Shown here piece by piece: positions 33,037 to 43,400 of a stretch of DNA of 64,000 nucleotides. How positions within the stretch are numbered: position 1 is the first letter of the stretch; each line of letters starts with the position of its first letter. The stretch comes from Parafannyhessea umbonata. GTDB lineage: Bacteria; Actinomycetota; Coriobacteriia; Coriobacteriales; Atopobiaceae. Made by a program: the position numbers and the translations under genes. The stretch covers positions 124,001 through 188,000 of the forward strand of contig NZ_FOGP01000003.1 of NCBI RefSeq assembly GCF_900111255.1. Reading direction: 5' to 3'. The notes below the pieces were generated by a model that saw nothing but the letters and a program-made list of their open reading frames with translations, was not told the DNA's origin and searched no databases.

Positions 33037-34854
33037 ATGGAACCGGATAACGCCATCCTCGTCGACCTCGACCACGTCACGCTCAGATTCGAGAGGGGCG
33101 TGGTCGCCTTGAATGACGTGAGCCTTCGCATCCACGAGGGCGAACGCATCTGCATCCTCGGCGCAAACGGATCGGGAAAGTCGACCCTGGCGTCCGTCCT
33201 GTGCGGCCTGCTAGCGCCCGACCAGGGAGGGGTATCCCTTCTGGGTCGCAAGGTCGCCCAGGACGGTGACGTCAACTATGACGCCTACGAGGCCGTGCGC
33301 AGGGAGCTTGGCCTTGTGTTCCAAAACCCGGACGACCAGATTGTCACCACCGTGGTCGAGGACGACGTGGCCTTCGGTCCCGAGAACCTTGGGATGGCGC
33401 CCGAGCAGATAGAAACGCGCGTCAGGCGCGAGCTCAAGCGCGTGGCCATGCAGAGCTTTGCCAAGGCAGACCCCACCAGACTGTCCGGAGGCCAGAAACA
33501 GCGCGTCGCCATCGCGGGCGCGCTTGCCATGGGGCCGCGCGTCCTGGTGCTCGACGAGCCCGGCTCCTCGCTTGACGTGCGCGGAAGGCGATCGATAATG
33601 CGCGTGATGAACCGACTCCACGCAGCCGGGACAACCATCGTGCACGTCACCCACTTTATGGAAGAGGCCCTCTGCGCCGACCGAGTCATCGTGATGGACC
33701 ACGGTCGCATCATCCTCGAGGGTGAGCCGCAGCGAGTCTTCTCGCAGGGGGACACCATTCGCAATCTCGGTCTCGAAGAGCCCTTCTCCGCAAGGCTCGC
33801 CAGCAGGCTCGCACAGCTTGGCGTGCCCGTAAGATGGACCTGCAGCGCAGACGACCTCAAGGACCAGCTAGTCAACCTGGGGAAAGAGCTCGTGGTGGAC
33901 GACCTGGCCCCAGCCGGGACAAGGTCCCGTCTAGGCGCCCGCGACGAAGTCCCCGCCTCGCAGTCGCCACATGCGACAGAGGGCCGCATCAGCGCATCGG
34001 GCGTCTCGTATTCCTATGCGGGAACGAACGGCAGGCAGGCGGTTGGGGGAGCGTCGTTTGAGATTGCGCCAGGAACGAGCTGCGCCCTGATTGGCCAGAC
34101 CGGCTCAGGCAAGTCCACGCTCCTGCGCCTGATCTGCGCGCTCGAGAAGCCGGATGCGGGCCGCCTTGAGGTCAACGGCTTCGACGTGAGCAAGAGGCGT
34201 GAGCGCCGCATGCTGCACGGGCAGGTCGGCTACGTCATGCAGCATCCCGAGCGCCAGCTGTTTGCAGAAACCGTTTGGGAGGACGTCGCCTTCGGCCCAA
34301 CCAACCTTGGGCTTTCCGTCGAAGAGGTCGGGCACCGCTGCGTCAGCGCCCTCGATCTTGTGGGACTTGCCGACCAAGAGAGCGCCTCTCCGTTCGATCT
34401 GTCCGGAGGCCAGCAGCGCCTCTGCGCAATTGCGGGCGTGCTCGCCATGCGCCCCCGCCTCCTGATTCTGGACGAGCCGATGGCGGGGCTCGACCCACGC
34501 GGCCGACAGGCGATTCGATCGATCCTCGGGAAAATACACTCCCTGGGCGTGACGGTGGTGCAGGTCACCCACTCGATGGAAGACGCCGCGCTCCAGCAGC
34601 AGGTCATCGTTCTCGACCAGGGATCCGTAGTCGCACAAGGCACGCCTCACGAGGTCTTCAACGCCCGGACCGGTCAGACGCTTCACGAGCGCGGGCTCGG
34701 CCTGCCCCAATCCCTTGCCTGGGCGCAGGAGCTCGCCGCGTCGGGACTGGACCTGGGGCAAGACCCCCTGAACCTCAACGACCTCGCGCGGGCGATTGCC
34801 CATCAGCTCGACCCCGCGGCCTCTTCATCCCCACGCGACAGAGGAAAGGAGTGA
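33037..34854 (+). CDS. Fused double ATPase of an ECF transporter (EcfA-EcfA')
   Basis: 605 residues with two complete ABC ATPase domains. Domain 1: Walker A GANGSGKST near 45, Q-loop QNPDDQI, LSGGQKQRVA, Walker B VLVLDEPGSSLD, and an H-loop histidine. Domain 2: GQTGSGKST near 350, QHPERQLFAETV, LSGGQQRLC and LLILDEPMAGLD. In most ECF systems these are two separate proteins (EcfA1, EcfA2); here a linker of about 45 residues joins them. Both sites retain all motifs. It has weak ribosome-site matches (AGAGC) and lies between ribU and ecfT, making a dedicated riboflavin importer. Confidence 0.93.
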   Translation: MEPDNAILVDLDHVTLRFERGVVALNDVSLRIHEGERICILGANGSGKSTLASVLCGLLAPDQGGVSLLGRKVAQDGDVNYDAYEAVRRELGLVFQNPDDQIVTTVVEDDVAFGPENLGMAPEQIETRVRRELKRVAMQSFAKADPTRLSGGQKQRVAIAGALAMGPRVLVLDEPGSSLDVRGRRSIMRVMNRLHAAGTTIVHVTHFMEEALCADRVIVMDHGRIILEGEPQRVFSQGDTIRNLGLEEPFSARLASRLAQLGVPVRWTCSADDLKDQLVNLGKELVVDDLAPAGTRSRLGARDEVPASQSPHATEGRISASGVSYSYAGTNGRQAVGGASFEIAPGTSCALIGQTGSGKSTLLRLICALEKPDAGRLEVNGFDVSKRRERRMLHGQVGYVMQHPERQLFAETVWEDVAFGPTNLGLSVEEVGHRCVSALDLVGLADQESASPFDLSGGQQRLCAIAGVLAMRPRLLILDEPMAGLDPRGRQAIRSILGKIHSLGVTVVQVTHSMEDAALQQQVIVLDQGSVVAQGTPHEVFNARTGQTLHERGLGLPQSLAWAQELAASGLDLGQDPLNLNDLARAIAHQLDPAASSSPRDRGKE

Positions 34855-34855
34855 G

Positions 34856-35656
34856 ATGGCACTTCGGCTGAGCATCGGACAATACTATCCGGCAGAGTCT
34901 CCCATTCACAGGCTTGACCCGCGTGCGAAGGTTGGCTGCGCCCTTGTGGCGATGGCGTCAACGTTCCTCATCCGCACGCCGCTTCAGCTGGCGCTTGGGG
35001 TCGCCCTCGCCCTCGCACTCGTCGCCGCGACGCGCATCCCCGTGACAAAGGTTCTGGAGTCGATTCGCCCGCTCGTCACCATTCTTGTGCTGTTGGGTCT
35101 CTTCAACCTGTTTCTCGTCAGGGACGGAGAGACCCTGTTCGCTTGCGGCCCGCTCCTCATAGGCGCCGAAGGCGCCTGGTCTGCCGTACTCTACTCGCTG
35201 CGTTTGGCGATTGCCATCCTCATGGGCGCGCTCATGATGCTCACGACCACGCCCACCCAGCTGACCGACGCCTTCGACGCGGCCCTCTCGCCCCTCGCGC
35301 GACTGGGATTGCCCGCCCATGAGATTGCCATGGTCTTCTCGCTCATGCTCCGCTTTATACCGACCATCGCAGACGAAGCGCAAGCCATCGCCGATGCCCA
35401 GAGGACCCGCGGCGGAGCTCTGGGAGAGGGATCGCCCCTCCACCGTTGCCATGCCATAGCCGCCATCCTGGTCGCGCTTTTCGCAAGCTCCGTCCGTCAC
35501 GCCAACGACCTTGCGAGAGCGCTTGACGCACGGTGCTACGCCGGCGGAGAGGGGCGCAGTCACTGGCACCCCGCGCACATGCGTCCACGCGACTGGGCCG
35601 CCGTCGCAACGTGCGTGGCTTGCATTGCGGCGATTCTGTTCGCCGGGACGCTCTAG
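34856..35656 (+). CDS. ecfT: ECF transporter transmembrane (T) component
   Basis: 266-residue membrane protein with about five to six hydrophobic segments. It couples the ATPases to the S component. SPIHRLDPRAKVGCALVAM is the typical N-terminal motif, and the family's coupling helix signatures appear as AQRTRGGAL (ARG motif) near 181 and ALDARCYAG (second Ala-Arg-Gly-like motif) near 223. The ATG overlaps closely with the ATPase gene (stop 34852-34854, start 34856) and has AAAGGAG five bases upstream. The gene converges on sbcC with 32 bases between. Confidence 0.9.
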   Translation: MALRLSIGQYYPAESPIHRLDPRAKVGCALVAMASTFLIRTPLQLALGVALALALVAATRIPVTKVLESIRPLVTILVLLGLFNLFLVRDGETLFACGPLLIGAEGAWSAVLYSLRLAIAILMGALMMLTTTPTQLTDAFDAALSPLARLGLPAHEIAMVFSLMLRFIPTIADEAQAIADAQRTRGGALGEGSPLHRCHAIAAILVALFASSVRHANDLARALDARCYAGGEGRSHWHPAHMRPRDWAAVATCVACIAAILFAGTL

Positions 35657-35688
35657 CCACAAGAAGGAGCACTCTGCGCGCACCGAAC

Positions 35689-38600
35689 TCAGCCAGCGAC
35701 GCCCTCAATGCGGACCTTCGACCCCTCGCGACCCGCCTCGACGACGATCTTGCGATCAATCGACGAACGAAGCTCCTCGACGTGGCTGATGATTCCGACC
35801 AATTTGTCAGGGCCAGACAGCTCCGTCAGCGTCCTGACGGCGAGGGCCAGGGACTCCTCGTCCAACGTGCCGAAGCCCTCGTCCACGAACATGGCGTCCA
35901 GCTGGATTCCGCCCGCAGCCGCCTGCACCACGTCAGACAGTCCAAGTGCCAGCGCCAGGGACGCCTTGAACGATTCTCCGCCCGAAAGCGAGGAAGCCGG
36001 GCGGGGTTTGCCCGTAAACGTATCACGCACGTCCAGGCCGAGACCTGATTGGGCCGAGCCGCTCCGCTGCCCCTTCTGACGTTCCAGCTCGAAACGACCG
36101 TTGGTCATAACCGAGAAGCGCCCGTTGGCTGCCGCTATGACGCGATCGAACCAGCGTGCCTGAAGATACGTCTCGAAGCTCAGGCGCTCCTTGCCGCTCA
36201 GTTGCCCCGTCGCAGTCTTGGCGAGCGTTTCTATCTCGCCATATTGGTCGGCAATCTTTCGCGCTCGCTCCCTCAGCGCCTCCAGTGCCTCTTTTGCGCT
36301 GGCGTTTGCCGCAGCCCGCGCGGTCAGGCTCGTTATGGCATCCTCAACCTCACTATGCCGGGCGCCGACTTCATCCAGCTTCGAAGTGACCTCTTCAACG
36401 GATTGACCATCCGATTTGCGCAGTTCATCTATCTGTCCGGACAGAGTCTTCGCCCTCTCCAAAAGTTTGTCCCTACCGGACTCGGCATCCACAAGAGCCT
36501 TGCGCGCTGCCTCAATGCCTTCCGTGATGCGGAGTCCCCGCCCCTCGAGGCGGTCCGCCTCGGCCTTGGCGGCGACGCCACTCTCAAACTCAAGGCCATC
36601 GGCAAGGGTCTTGACCTTGGCCGAGGACGCGCTCAACGCTTCGCGCGCCCCCGCCTGCTCCGATGCGGCCCTCTTATGTCTGCCCTCAAGCTGAGCTTTC
36701 CGGGACTCCAAATCCGCCATCTTCTTGGACAGGTCGTCGAGCTCGTTGACGCGGGCGCGGGCGGAGTCGACATCCCTCCCGGCTTGCTCCAGCTCCCATT
36801 TCGCGGTGTCCGCCTGCTCGCGAGCACGGCTGACGTCCGGAAGGTTGAGACTCGCCCTGAACTCCTCGCAAGAGGCGGACGCGGCCGCCAGCTCATTGGA
36901 CGCCGCGGCACTCGCCTTGCGCAACTCCTCCAGGCAGGCGGCCGCCGCGTCTGAAGCGTCTCGCGCAGAGGACAGGTCGCGTTCCGCCTGCGCAAGTTCC
37001 TTGGCACGCTCCTCGGAACCGCTCAAGTCCCTCTTGGCCTTTTCGAGGTCTTTGCTCAGCTGCTCCAAGCGGCTTTCCACGACGTCGAGAGTTCCTACGC
37101 GCTCGACCAGCGCCTTGAGCTCGTTCTCTGCGGACTCACGCCTTGCCTTCGCCTCTCCCGAGCGCCTGGAGGCCTCATCCATCCTGTCGCGGCTCTCGCT
37201 CGAGGCCTCCCGTGCAGACCGCACGTCGGCCTCCGTTGGAGCAAACTCCCCAAGTTGGGCGGGGTGAGGATGCGACGTTGAGCCACAGACCGGACAGGGG
37301 CTTCCCTCGCTCAGGTCGCGGGCAAGGATGCCTGCCCGTGCATCGAGAAGCGCCCCCTCGAGGTCAGCCACCCTCGAGCTTGCCTCATGGTACTCACGCA
37401 CGGCAACGACGTAGGCCCCCTTGGCCAGCTCAGCCGACTTCCCCGCTTCCACTGCCATGACGGCACGGCGTCTGAGCTCGTCGCGATCTTCCTCCACGGC
37501 AACCTTCCGCTTTTCGAGGTCGTCGACGGTCGCTTTGCACTTGGCGGCCAAGGCCGGCGCATCCGAAAGCTCCTTGCGACGCACCTCGAGCGCCTCAACC
37601 GCCTTGGCGGCCTCGCCCAGGGCGACCTCGCCAGTGAGCAGCTCGTCAGCGGCATTTTTCGCCTTGTCTCCAAGCTGTTCAAGCTCGCCCTCGCGACGCG
37701 CAAGCTCGTTGCAGGACTCGAGGACCTTCTGGGCATCGCTCATCTTGCGTTGGGCGTTGCCGCGAACGGCCTCCGCCCTAACCAGGTTCTGCGGGGCCTC
37801 CTCGAGGTCCCCTCTGCGCGCCTTCATCTTCTCGAGGTCCCGGCAAACCAAGTCGAGATCCTTCTGCACGCCCCCAAGGACGGCGTCAGCGGTCTCGAGG
37901 CCCTTGCGCAGTTCTGCCTCCTTCGCGCGTTCGCGATCGAGCTCGTCATAGCGGACGAGCTGGTCGCGCAGCCGCGCGGCGGCTTCCGTAAACTCCCTGG
38001 CCTTTCCCGAGCACTCCTGCCAGGCAGCAAGCTCCCTCGTGCGGTTCTCCACCGCCTCGCCGGCGGGGCCGAGCTGCCCCCTTATCTCCTCGACCTTCCT
38101 CTCCAGCCCCTCCGCGCGACGGGCGCGATCAAGCAGGGTTGACAAGGCGGAGCGCTGGCCGTCGAGCTCTTTCCCCTCCGCGCGAAGGCGCTCCAGCACG
38201 GGAGCGTCGGCTTTCGTCTGTTCCTCGATAAGGCCCAGGAGGGCCTCCGCATTGGGCGCGGCAGACTCGCTCAGCGCCTCGAGCCTCTGGGCCCGGTCCT
38301 CGGAGCCACCGACCCTGACGGCCGAGCATGCCCCCTTGATTTGGTTGTTCACCTCGCCGTTTTCCCCACGAAGCCTCTTGCGCCGGTCGTCTAGGGCGTA
38401 TGCGAAGCGCTGGTAGGGCTCGGTTCCGAACAGCTTGCGCAGGATTTCTCCGCGCTCCGAGGTACCCGCCGCCAGCAGCTTGCGGAAGTCCCCCTGGGCG
38501 ATCATGACGATCTGGGAGAACTGCGCGCGGTCGATTCCCAGCAGCTCACCGACCTTGTTGTTGACGTCGGTCACGCGCGTCAGGACCTTTGCCTCGGGAT

Positions 38601-38964
38601 TGTCGAGCTCCTCGAGCTCCGCGTTCGCGTGCTCGGTGGCAATTCCGCTCCCCCGCTTGGCCGGACGCTCGTACTGCGGGTTGCGACGAACCCGGTAGCG
38701 CTTCCCCCGATGAAAGAACTCGAGCTCAACGTAGGTGGGCGTTGCACCATCCGCAAAGTCGCTTCGGAGTGAGTCGGTCTTCCGGTACGAGCCCGTGGCC
38801 TCTCCGTACAGGGCAAAGGCAATGGCGTCGAAGATCGTAGTCTTGCCGGCGCCGGTGTCGCCGCAGATGAGGTACAGACCATCGCTGCCAAGACTCGCGA
38901 AGTCGATTGCGGTCTTCTTTGCATAGGGGCCGAAGGCGCTCATGGTCAGCAGGGTGGGACGCAT
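35689..38964 (-). CDS. sbcC: Exonuclease subunit SbcC (Rad50-like)
   Basis: 1091-residue SMC-type ATPase of the SbcCD double-strand nuclease that opens hairpins and blocked ends. The N-terminus holds ICGDTGAGKTTIFDAI (Walker A, near 34). Two long coiled coils flank a zinc hook CPVCG near residue 555. The C-terminal signature LSGGESFKASLALALGLSDV and the Walker B region MFVDEGFGTLDEESL come near 1000. Length and order are standard. The single base between its ATG and the sbcD stop puts the two in one operon, with sbcD first. Confidence 0.96.
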   Translation of the reverse strand: MRPTLLTMSAFGPYAKKTAIDFASLGSDGLYLICGDTGAGKTTIFDAIAFALYGEATGSYRKTDSLRSDFADGATPTYVELEFFHRGKRYRVRRNPQYERPAKRGSGIATEHANAELEELDNPEAKVLTRVTDVNNKVGELLGIDRAQFSQIVMIAQGDFRKLLAAGTSERGEILRKLFGTEPYQRFAYALDDRRKRLRGENGEVNNQIKGACSAVRVGGSEDRAQRLEALSESAAPNAEALLGLIEEQTKADAPVLERLRAEGKELDGQRSALSTLLDRARRAEGLERKVEEIRGQLGPAGEAVENRTRELAAWQECSGKAREFTEAAARLRDQLVRYDELDRERAKEAELRKGLETADAVLGGVQKDLDLVCRDLEKMKARRGDLEEAPQNLVRAEAVRGNAQRKMSDAQKVLESCNELARREGELEQLGDKAKNAADELLTGEVALGEAAKAVEALEVRRKELSDAPALAAKCKATVDDLEKRKVAVEEDRDELRRRAVMAVEAGKSAELAKGAYVVAVREYHEASSRVADLEGALLDARAGILARDLSEGSPCPVCGSTSHPHPAQLGEFAPTEADVRSAREASSESRDRMDEASRRSGEAKARRESAENELKALVERVGTLDVVESRLEQLSKDLEKAKRDLSGSEERAKELAQAERDLSSARDASDAAAACLEELRKASAAASNELAAASASCEEFRASLNLPDVSRAREQADTAKWELEQAGRDVDSARARVNELDDLSKKMADLESRKAQLEGRHKRAASEQAGAREALSASSAKVKTLADGLEFESGVAAKAEADRLEGRGLRITEGIEAARKALVDAESGRDKLLERAKTLSGQIDELRKSDGQSVEEVTSKLDEVGARHSEVEDAITSLTARAAANASAKEALEALRERARKIADQYGEIETLAKTATGQLSGKERLSFETYLQARWFDRVIAAANGRFSVMTNGRFELERQKGQRSGSAQSGLGLDVRDTFTGKPRPASSLSGGESFKASLALALGLSDVVQAAAGGIQLDAMFVDEGFGTLDEESLALAVRTLTELSGPDKLVGIISHVEELRSSIDRKIVVEAGREGSKVRIEGVAG

Positions 38965-38965
38965 G

Positions 38966-40126
38966 CTACATCACCCCCGCAGACTGAAGCTCATCTGTCA
39001 CGACCTTGCGCTGGAGCTCCGAGAGCCCCTCACCGTTCTGAGACTTGTAGAAGTCGCAAAAGAGCTCGAACGGATCGAGGTTGTCATCCGGGGCGGCAGC
39101 ATCTGCGGCCACGCCAGCGGCGCGTGTGCGGGCATTGTCGTATTCGATGTTCATGACGTTGGGATAGGCCTCGCGCAGGCGGGCCATGGCGTTGGCGACA
39201 GGATGCTCGTCGGTAAGAACGACGTGCAGGTAGTCCTGCGAATCGGCCGCGGTGACCACCCGGTCGGACACGAGCTCATTCAAGGGGCCCTTTATGCGTC
39301 GGAGGTCATGCAGGGGCTTCAGGGGCACAAGCTCGATGCCAGGCTCTTCTCCCTTGGCGCCCATGGTCACCAAGACGGCCGACTTGTCGTAGTCCGCCTC
39401 GGAGAGCGAGTACTTGAGCAGCGAGCCGGCATAGCGCGCGGCCTCGCGGCCTATGCGCTGGGGACGATGCACGTGCCCAACCGCAACGTAGTCGAACGCG
39501 TCGAACACGTCGACGTCAACGTTGTCGAGTCCGCCCACGGACACCTCTGAGTCGCTCCTGTCTACGGCGGACCCCGTTGCCGTCACGAACTGATGGGTCA
39601 CGGCGACGTTGCGCCGCGAGGGGTCCACGGGAAGCGACTCCACAAGCGCACGGAGTGCGTCGTCGTAGCTCTCGATCTTGGCCTCCGGCAGGACCGCGCG
39701 CACGTCGGCCGGGCGGACGAAGGGGATGGGCCAGATGCTGACGGGGCCGAACTCGTCATTCAGCACGACGGGCTCAACGTTCCCGCGATACGCTCCCGAT
39801 ACGTAGACGTTCTGCTGCGCGAGGAAGTCCCCCGCATAGGACACGCGTTCCGCAGAGTCATGGTTCCCGGGAATGACGATGGCCGGCACCCCGGCCGACG
39901 CAACGCCCGAGAGGAACTCGCTCATCAGCTGGACCGCCTCGGCGCTGGGCTGGGCCTTGTCATACAGATCACCCGCAACGAGGAGGGCGTCAATCCCTCG
40001 CCCCACCGACTCCTCCCGCTTAAGCAGGTCGAGCAGTCCCCGCAGAACGTAGCGCTGGTCCTCGAGCATCGAATACTCGCAGACGCGCTTGCCTATGTGA
40101 AGGTCCGCAATGTGCAGCAGCCGCAC
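38966..40126 (-). CDS. sbcD: Exonuclease subunit SbcD (Mre11-like)
   Basis: Metal-dependent nuclease subunit of SbcCD, about 386 residues. The calcineurin-type motifs are LLHIADLHIGKRV (D and H), LLVAGDLYDKA (second D), VIPGNHDSAERVS (GNHD), and VAVTHQFV and GHVHRPQ (later histidines). Two GTG starts exist: 40135 places GGGAGG directly against the codon, while 40126 leaves eight bases and gives the usual MRLLHIADLH start, so I prefer 40126. It is the first gene of the sbcDC unit. Confidence 0.95.
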   Translation of the reverse strand: MRLLHIADLHIGKRVCEYSMLEDQRYVLRGLLDLLKREESVGRGIDALLVAGDLYDKAQPSAEAVQLMSEFLSGVASAGVPAIVIPGNHDSAERVSYAGDFLAQQNVYVSGAYRGNVEPVVLNDEFGPVSIWPIPFVRPADVRAVLPEAKIESYDDALRALVESLPVDPSRRNVAVTHQFVTATGSAVDRSDSEVSVGGLDNVDVDVFDAFDYVAVGHVHRPQRIGREAARYAGSLLKYSLSEADYDKSAVLVTMGAKGEEPGIELVPLKPLHDLRRIKGPLNELVSDRVVTAADSQDYLHVVLTDEHPVANAMARLREAYPNVMNIEYDNARTRAAGVAADAAAPDDNLDPFELFCDFYKSQNGEGLSELQRKVVTDELQSAGVM

Positions 40127-40334
40127 GGACGTCACCTCCCTCGCCGCGCGCGAAGCGCAGCCTCATGTGTCCAGACGATTCTATCAAGCACGCCGGACAT
40201 TAACCCCCCCTCCAAAGCGCCCCGTCCCAAGAGGGTCGCAATCGTGAAGATAATGAATGAGATTTATTTCAGTCTGTAAGTGAATTGCACAGCAAAAGCA
40301 CCGATAGCCAGAGGTTCGCCGTATCATAAAAAAC

Positions 40335-40359
40335 GGCGTGCGCCGACGCGCACGACGCC
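40335..40359 (+). other. GC-rich leader hairpin upstream of purL
   Basis: GGCGTGCGC pairs with GCGCACG-ACGCC with a two-base bulge, 44 bases before the purL ATG. There is no T-run after it. It could be an untranslated-leader structure affecting purL translation or stability; nothing matches a known purine riboswitch. Confidence 0.4.
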
Positions 40360-40402
40360 ACAAGTACGACCACCGAGCTCTCATGGGAAAGGGTAGTGAA
40401 CA

Positions 40403-43400
40403 ATGGTCTCACGCGTGTACGTCGAGAAGAAGCCGGGGTTTGACGTCGAGGCGCAGCAGCTGCGCCACGAGCTGCGCCACACACTGGGCATCAAGGGCCT
40501 CGAGGGACTTCGCGTCGTCAACCGCTACGACGTGGAAGGCATCACCAAGAAGCTCTTCGAGCAGTGCATCCCCACCGTCTTTAGCGAACCGCAGTCCGAC
40601 ACGGCAACCACCAGCATGCCCAAGGCCGCCAAGGGGGTCGAGGTTTTCGCCGTGGAGTTCCTCCCCGGCCAGTTTGACCAGCGCGCAGACTCCGCAAGCG
40701 AGTGCATCCAGCTGATCAGCCAGGGCGAACGCCCCGTGGTTGCCTCCGCAAAGCTCTACTACCTGCAAGGCGAGCTCTCCTCCGCCGACGTCGAGACCAT
40801 CAAGCGCTACGTCATCAACCCCGTCGAGGCGCGCGAGGCCTCGCTCGAAGTGCGCAAGACCCTCAAGGTCAACTACCCCAAGCCAGGCATGGTCGAAACA
40901 CTCGACGGCTTCCGAAAGATGACCAAGAAGCAGCTGGCTGCCTTCATAGAAGAACGCGGTCTTGCCATGGACCTGGCAGACATCCAGTTCTGCAAGGACT
41001 ACTTCAAGAGCGAGAAGCGCGACCCGACCATCACCGAGATCAAGATGATCGACACGTACTGGTCCGACCACTGCCGTCACACCACCTTCGGCACCGAGCT
41101 CGAGAACGTCACGATTGACGACGAGGTCGTCAAGCAGGCCTTCGAGCGCTACCTCAAGGTGCGCAAGGCACTGCGTCGCGGCAAGAAGCCCGTCACCCTG
41201 ATGGACATGGGCACCATCGGCGCCAAGTACCTCAAGAAGGAGGGAATCCTCAAGAACCTCGACGAGTCCGAGGAGATCAACGCCTGCACCGTCAAGGTCA
41301 AGGTCGACGTCAACGGCGAGGACCAGGACTGGCTCTTCCTCTTCAAGAACGAGACCCACAACCACCCCACCGAGATCGAACCCTTCGGCGGCGCGGCAAC
41401 CTGCATCGGCGGCGCAATCCGCGACCCGCTGTCCGGCCGCTCCTACGTCTACCAGGCCATGCGCGTAACCGGTGCCGCCGACCCCACCGTTCCCGTCAGC
41501 GAGACGATGGAGGGCAAGCTACCCCAGCGCAAGCTCGTCCGCACCGCAGCCGCGGGCTACTCGAGCTATGGCAACCAGATCGGCCTGGCGACCGGACAGG
41601 TGAGTGAGCTCTACCACCCCGGCTACATCGCCAAGCGCATGGAGATCGGCGCCGTCGTGGGCGCCACCCCCGCAAGCCACGTACGTCGCGAGTGCCCCAA
41701 GCCCGGCGACCAGATCGTCCTGCTTGGCGGTCGCACCGGCCGTGACGGCATCGGCGGCGCAACCGGCTCCTCCAAGGCACACAACGTCGAATCCCTCGAG
41801 AAGGACGGCGCCGAGGTCCAGAAGGGCAACGCCCCGACCGAGCGCAAGCTCCAGCGCCTGTTCCGCCGAGAGGACGCCTGCAAGCTCATCAAGCGCTGCA
41901 ACGACTTCGGCGCGGGCGGCGTCTCGGTCGCCATCGGTGAGCTGGCCGACGGCCTCTTCATCGACCTGAACAAGGTTCCCAAGAAGTACGAGGGCCTCGA
42001 CGGCACCGAGCTCGCCATCAGCGAGTCCCAGGAGCGCATGGCCGTCGCCCTCGACCCCAAGGACGTCGCGGAGTTCATGGGCTATGCCAAGGAGGAGAAC
42101 CTCGAGGCGACCGTCGTCGCAGAGGTCACCAAGGAGCCTCGCCTCAAGATGGTCTGGGAGGGCAAGACCATCTGTGACGTCAGCCGCGAGTTCCTGGACT
42201 CCAACGGCGCCTCCAAGCACCAGGACGTCCACATCGCGGCACAGGGCAGCTACGCTCCCGAATGGCCCGGCGACACGCTCGAACAGAAGATGGCCTCCCT
42301 CGTCCGCGACCTCAACGTCGCCTCCAACAAGGGCCTCTCCGAGCGCTTCGACTCCACCATCGGCGCCGCGACCGTCCTGATGCCCTTCGGCGGCAGGAAG
42401 CAGCTGACCCCCAGCATGGCCATGGTCGCCAAGCTCCCCGTGTTCGGCGAGACCACCACGGTCTCCGGCATGGCCTGGGGCTTCAACCCGTACCTCATGA
42501 GCGCCAACCAGTTCACGGGCGCCTACCTCTCCGTCGTCGAGTCCGTCGCCAAGCTCGTCGCGGCCGGCCTCGAGCACAAGAATGCCTACCTGACCTTCCA
42601 GGAGTACTTCGAGAAGCTGCGCCAGGAGCCCGAGCGCTGGGGCAAGCCCGCGGCCGCCGTCCTGGGTGCACTCATAGCCCAGCTCGACCTGGGCATCGGC
42701 TCCATCGGCGGCAAGGACTCCATGTCCGGCTCGTTCGAGGACCTCGACGTCCCGCCAACCCTGGTCTCCTTCGCGACGGCCGTGGGCAAGCTGGACCGCA
42801 TCACCTCACCCGAGTTCAAGCACAAGGACAGCAAGCTCTGGCTGGTCAAGCCCCACTACCTTGCCGACGGCATCACCCCTGAGGCAGACTCCTTCCTCAA
42901 GGTCCTCGACTTCGTCGAGCAGCGCATTGGCGACCACGACGCACTCGCGGTCTCAACGCCGGGCTATGGCTGCCTCGCCGAGTCGCTGTTCAAGATGTCC
43001 GTGGGCAACCAGATCGGCTTCGGCCTGACCAACGAGTTCGACGTCGACGAGCTCTTCAAGCTCGCCTACGGCAGCTTCGTGATCGAGACCACCGACTGCA
43101 CGTACATGCCTAAGGGGTCTGCCGACTTCGACGTCGTGGACCTGGGTGGCACCTCTGCAGAGTTCAAGATGTGGGCCAAGGGAGAAGTGCTTGACCTCGG
43201 CAAGCTGCAGGAGGCCTGGGAGCAGGGCATCGAGGGCGTCTTCCCCTACCGCGGCGCCGGCGAGAAGGTCGAGACCATCGACTTCGACGTTGCCGCCAAG
43301 GGAGTCCAGCGCATTTCTCCGCTGGTAAAGATTCCCAAGCCCCGCGTGGTCATTCCGGTCTTCCCCGGCAACAACTGCGAGTACGACTCCGCCGCCGCCT

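Noticed and set aside
40127-40402. A purine riboswitch upstream of purL
   Set aside because: None of the conserved core motifs of the guanine/adenine or PRPP aptamers is present; only a GC hairpin remains.
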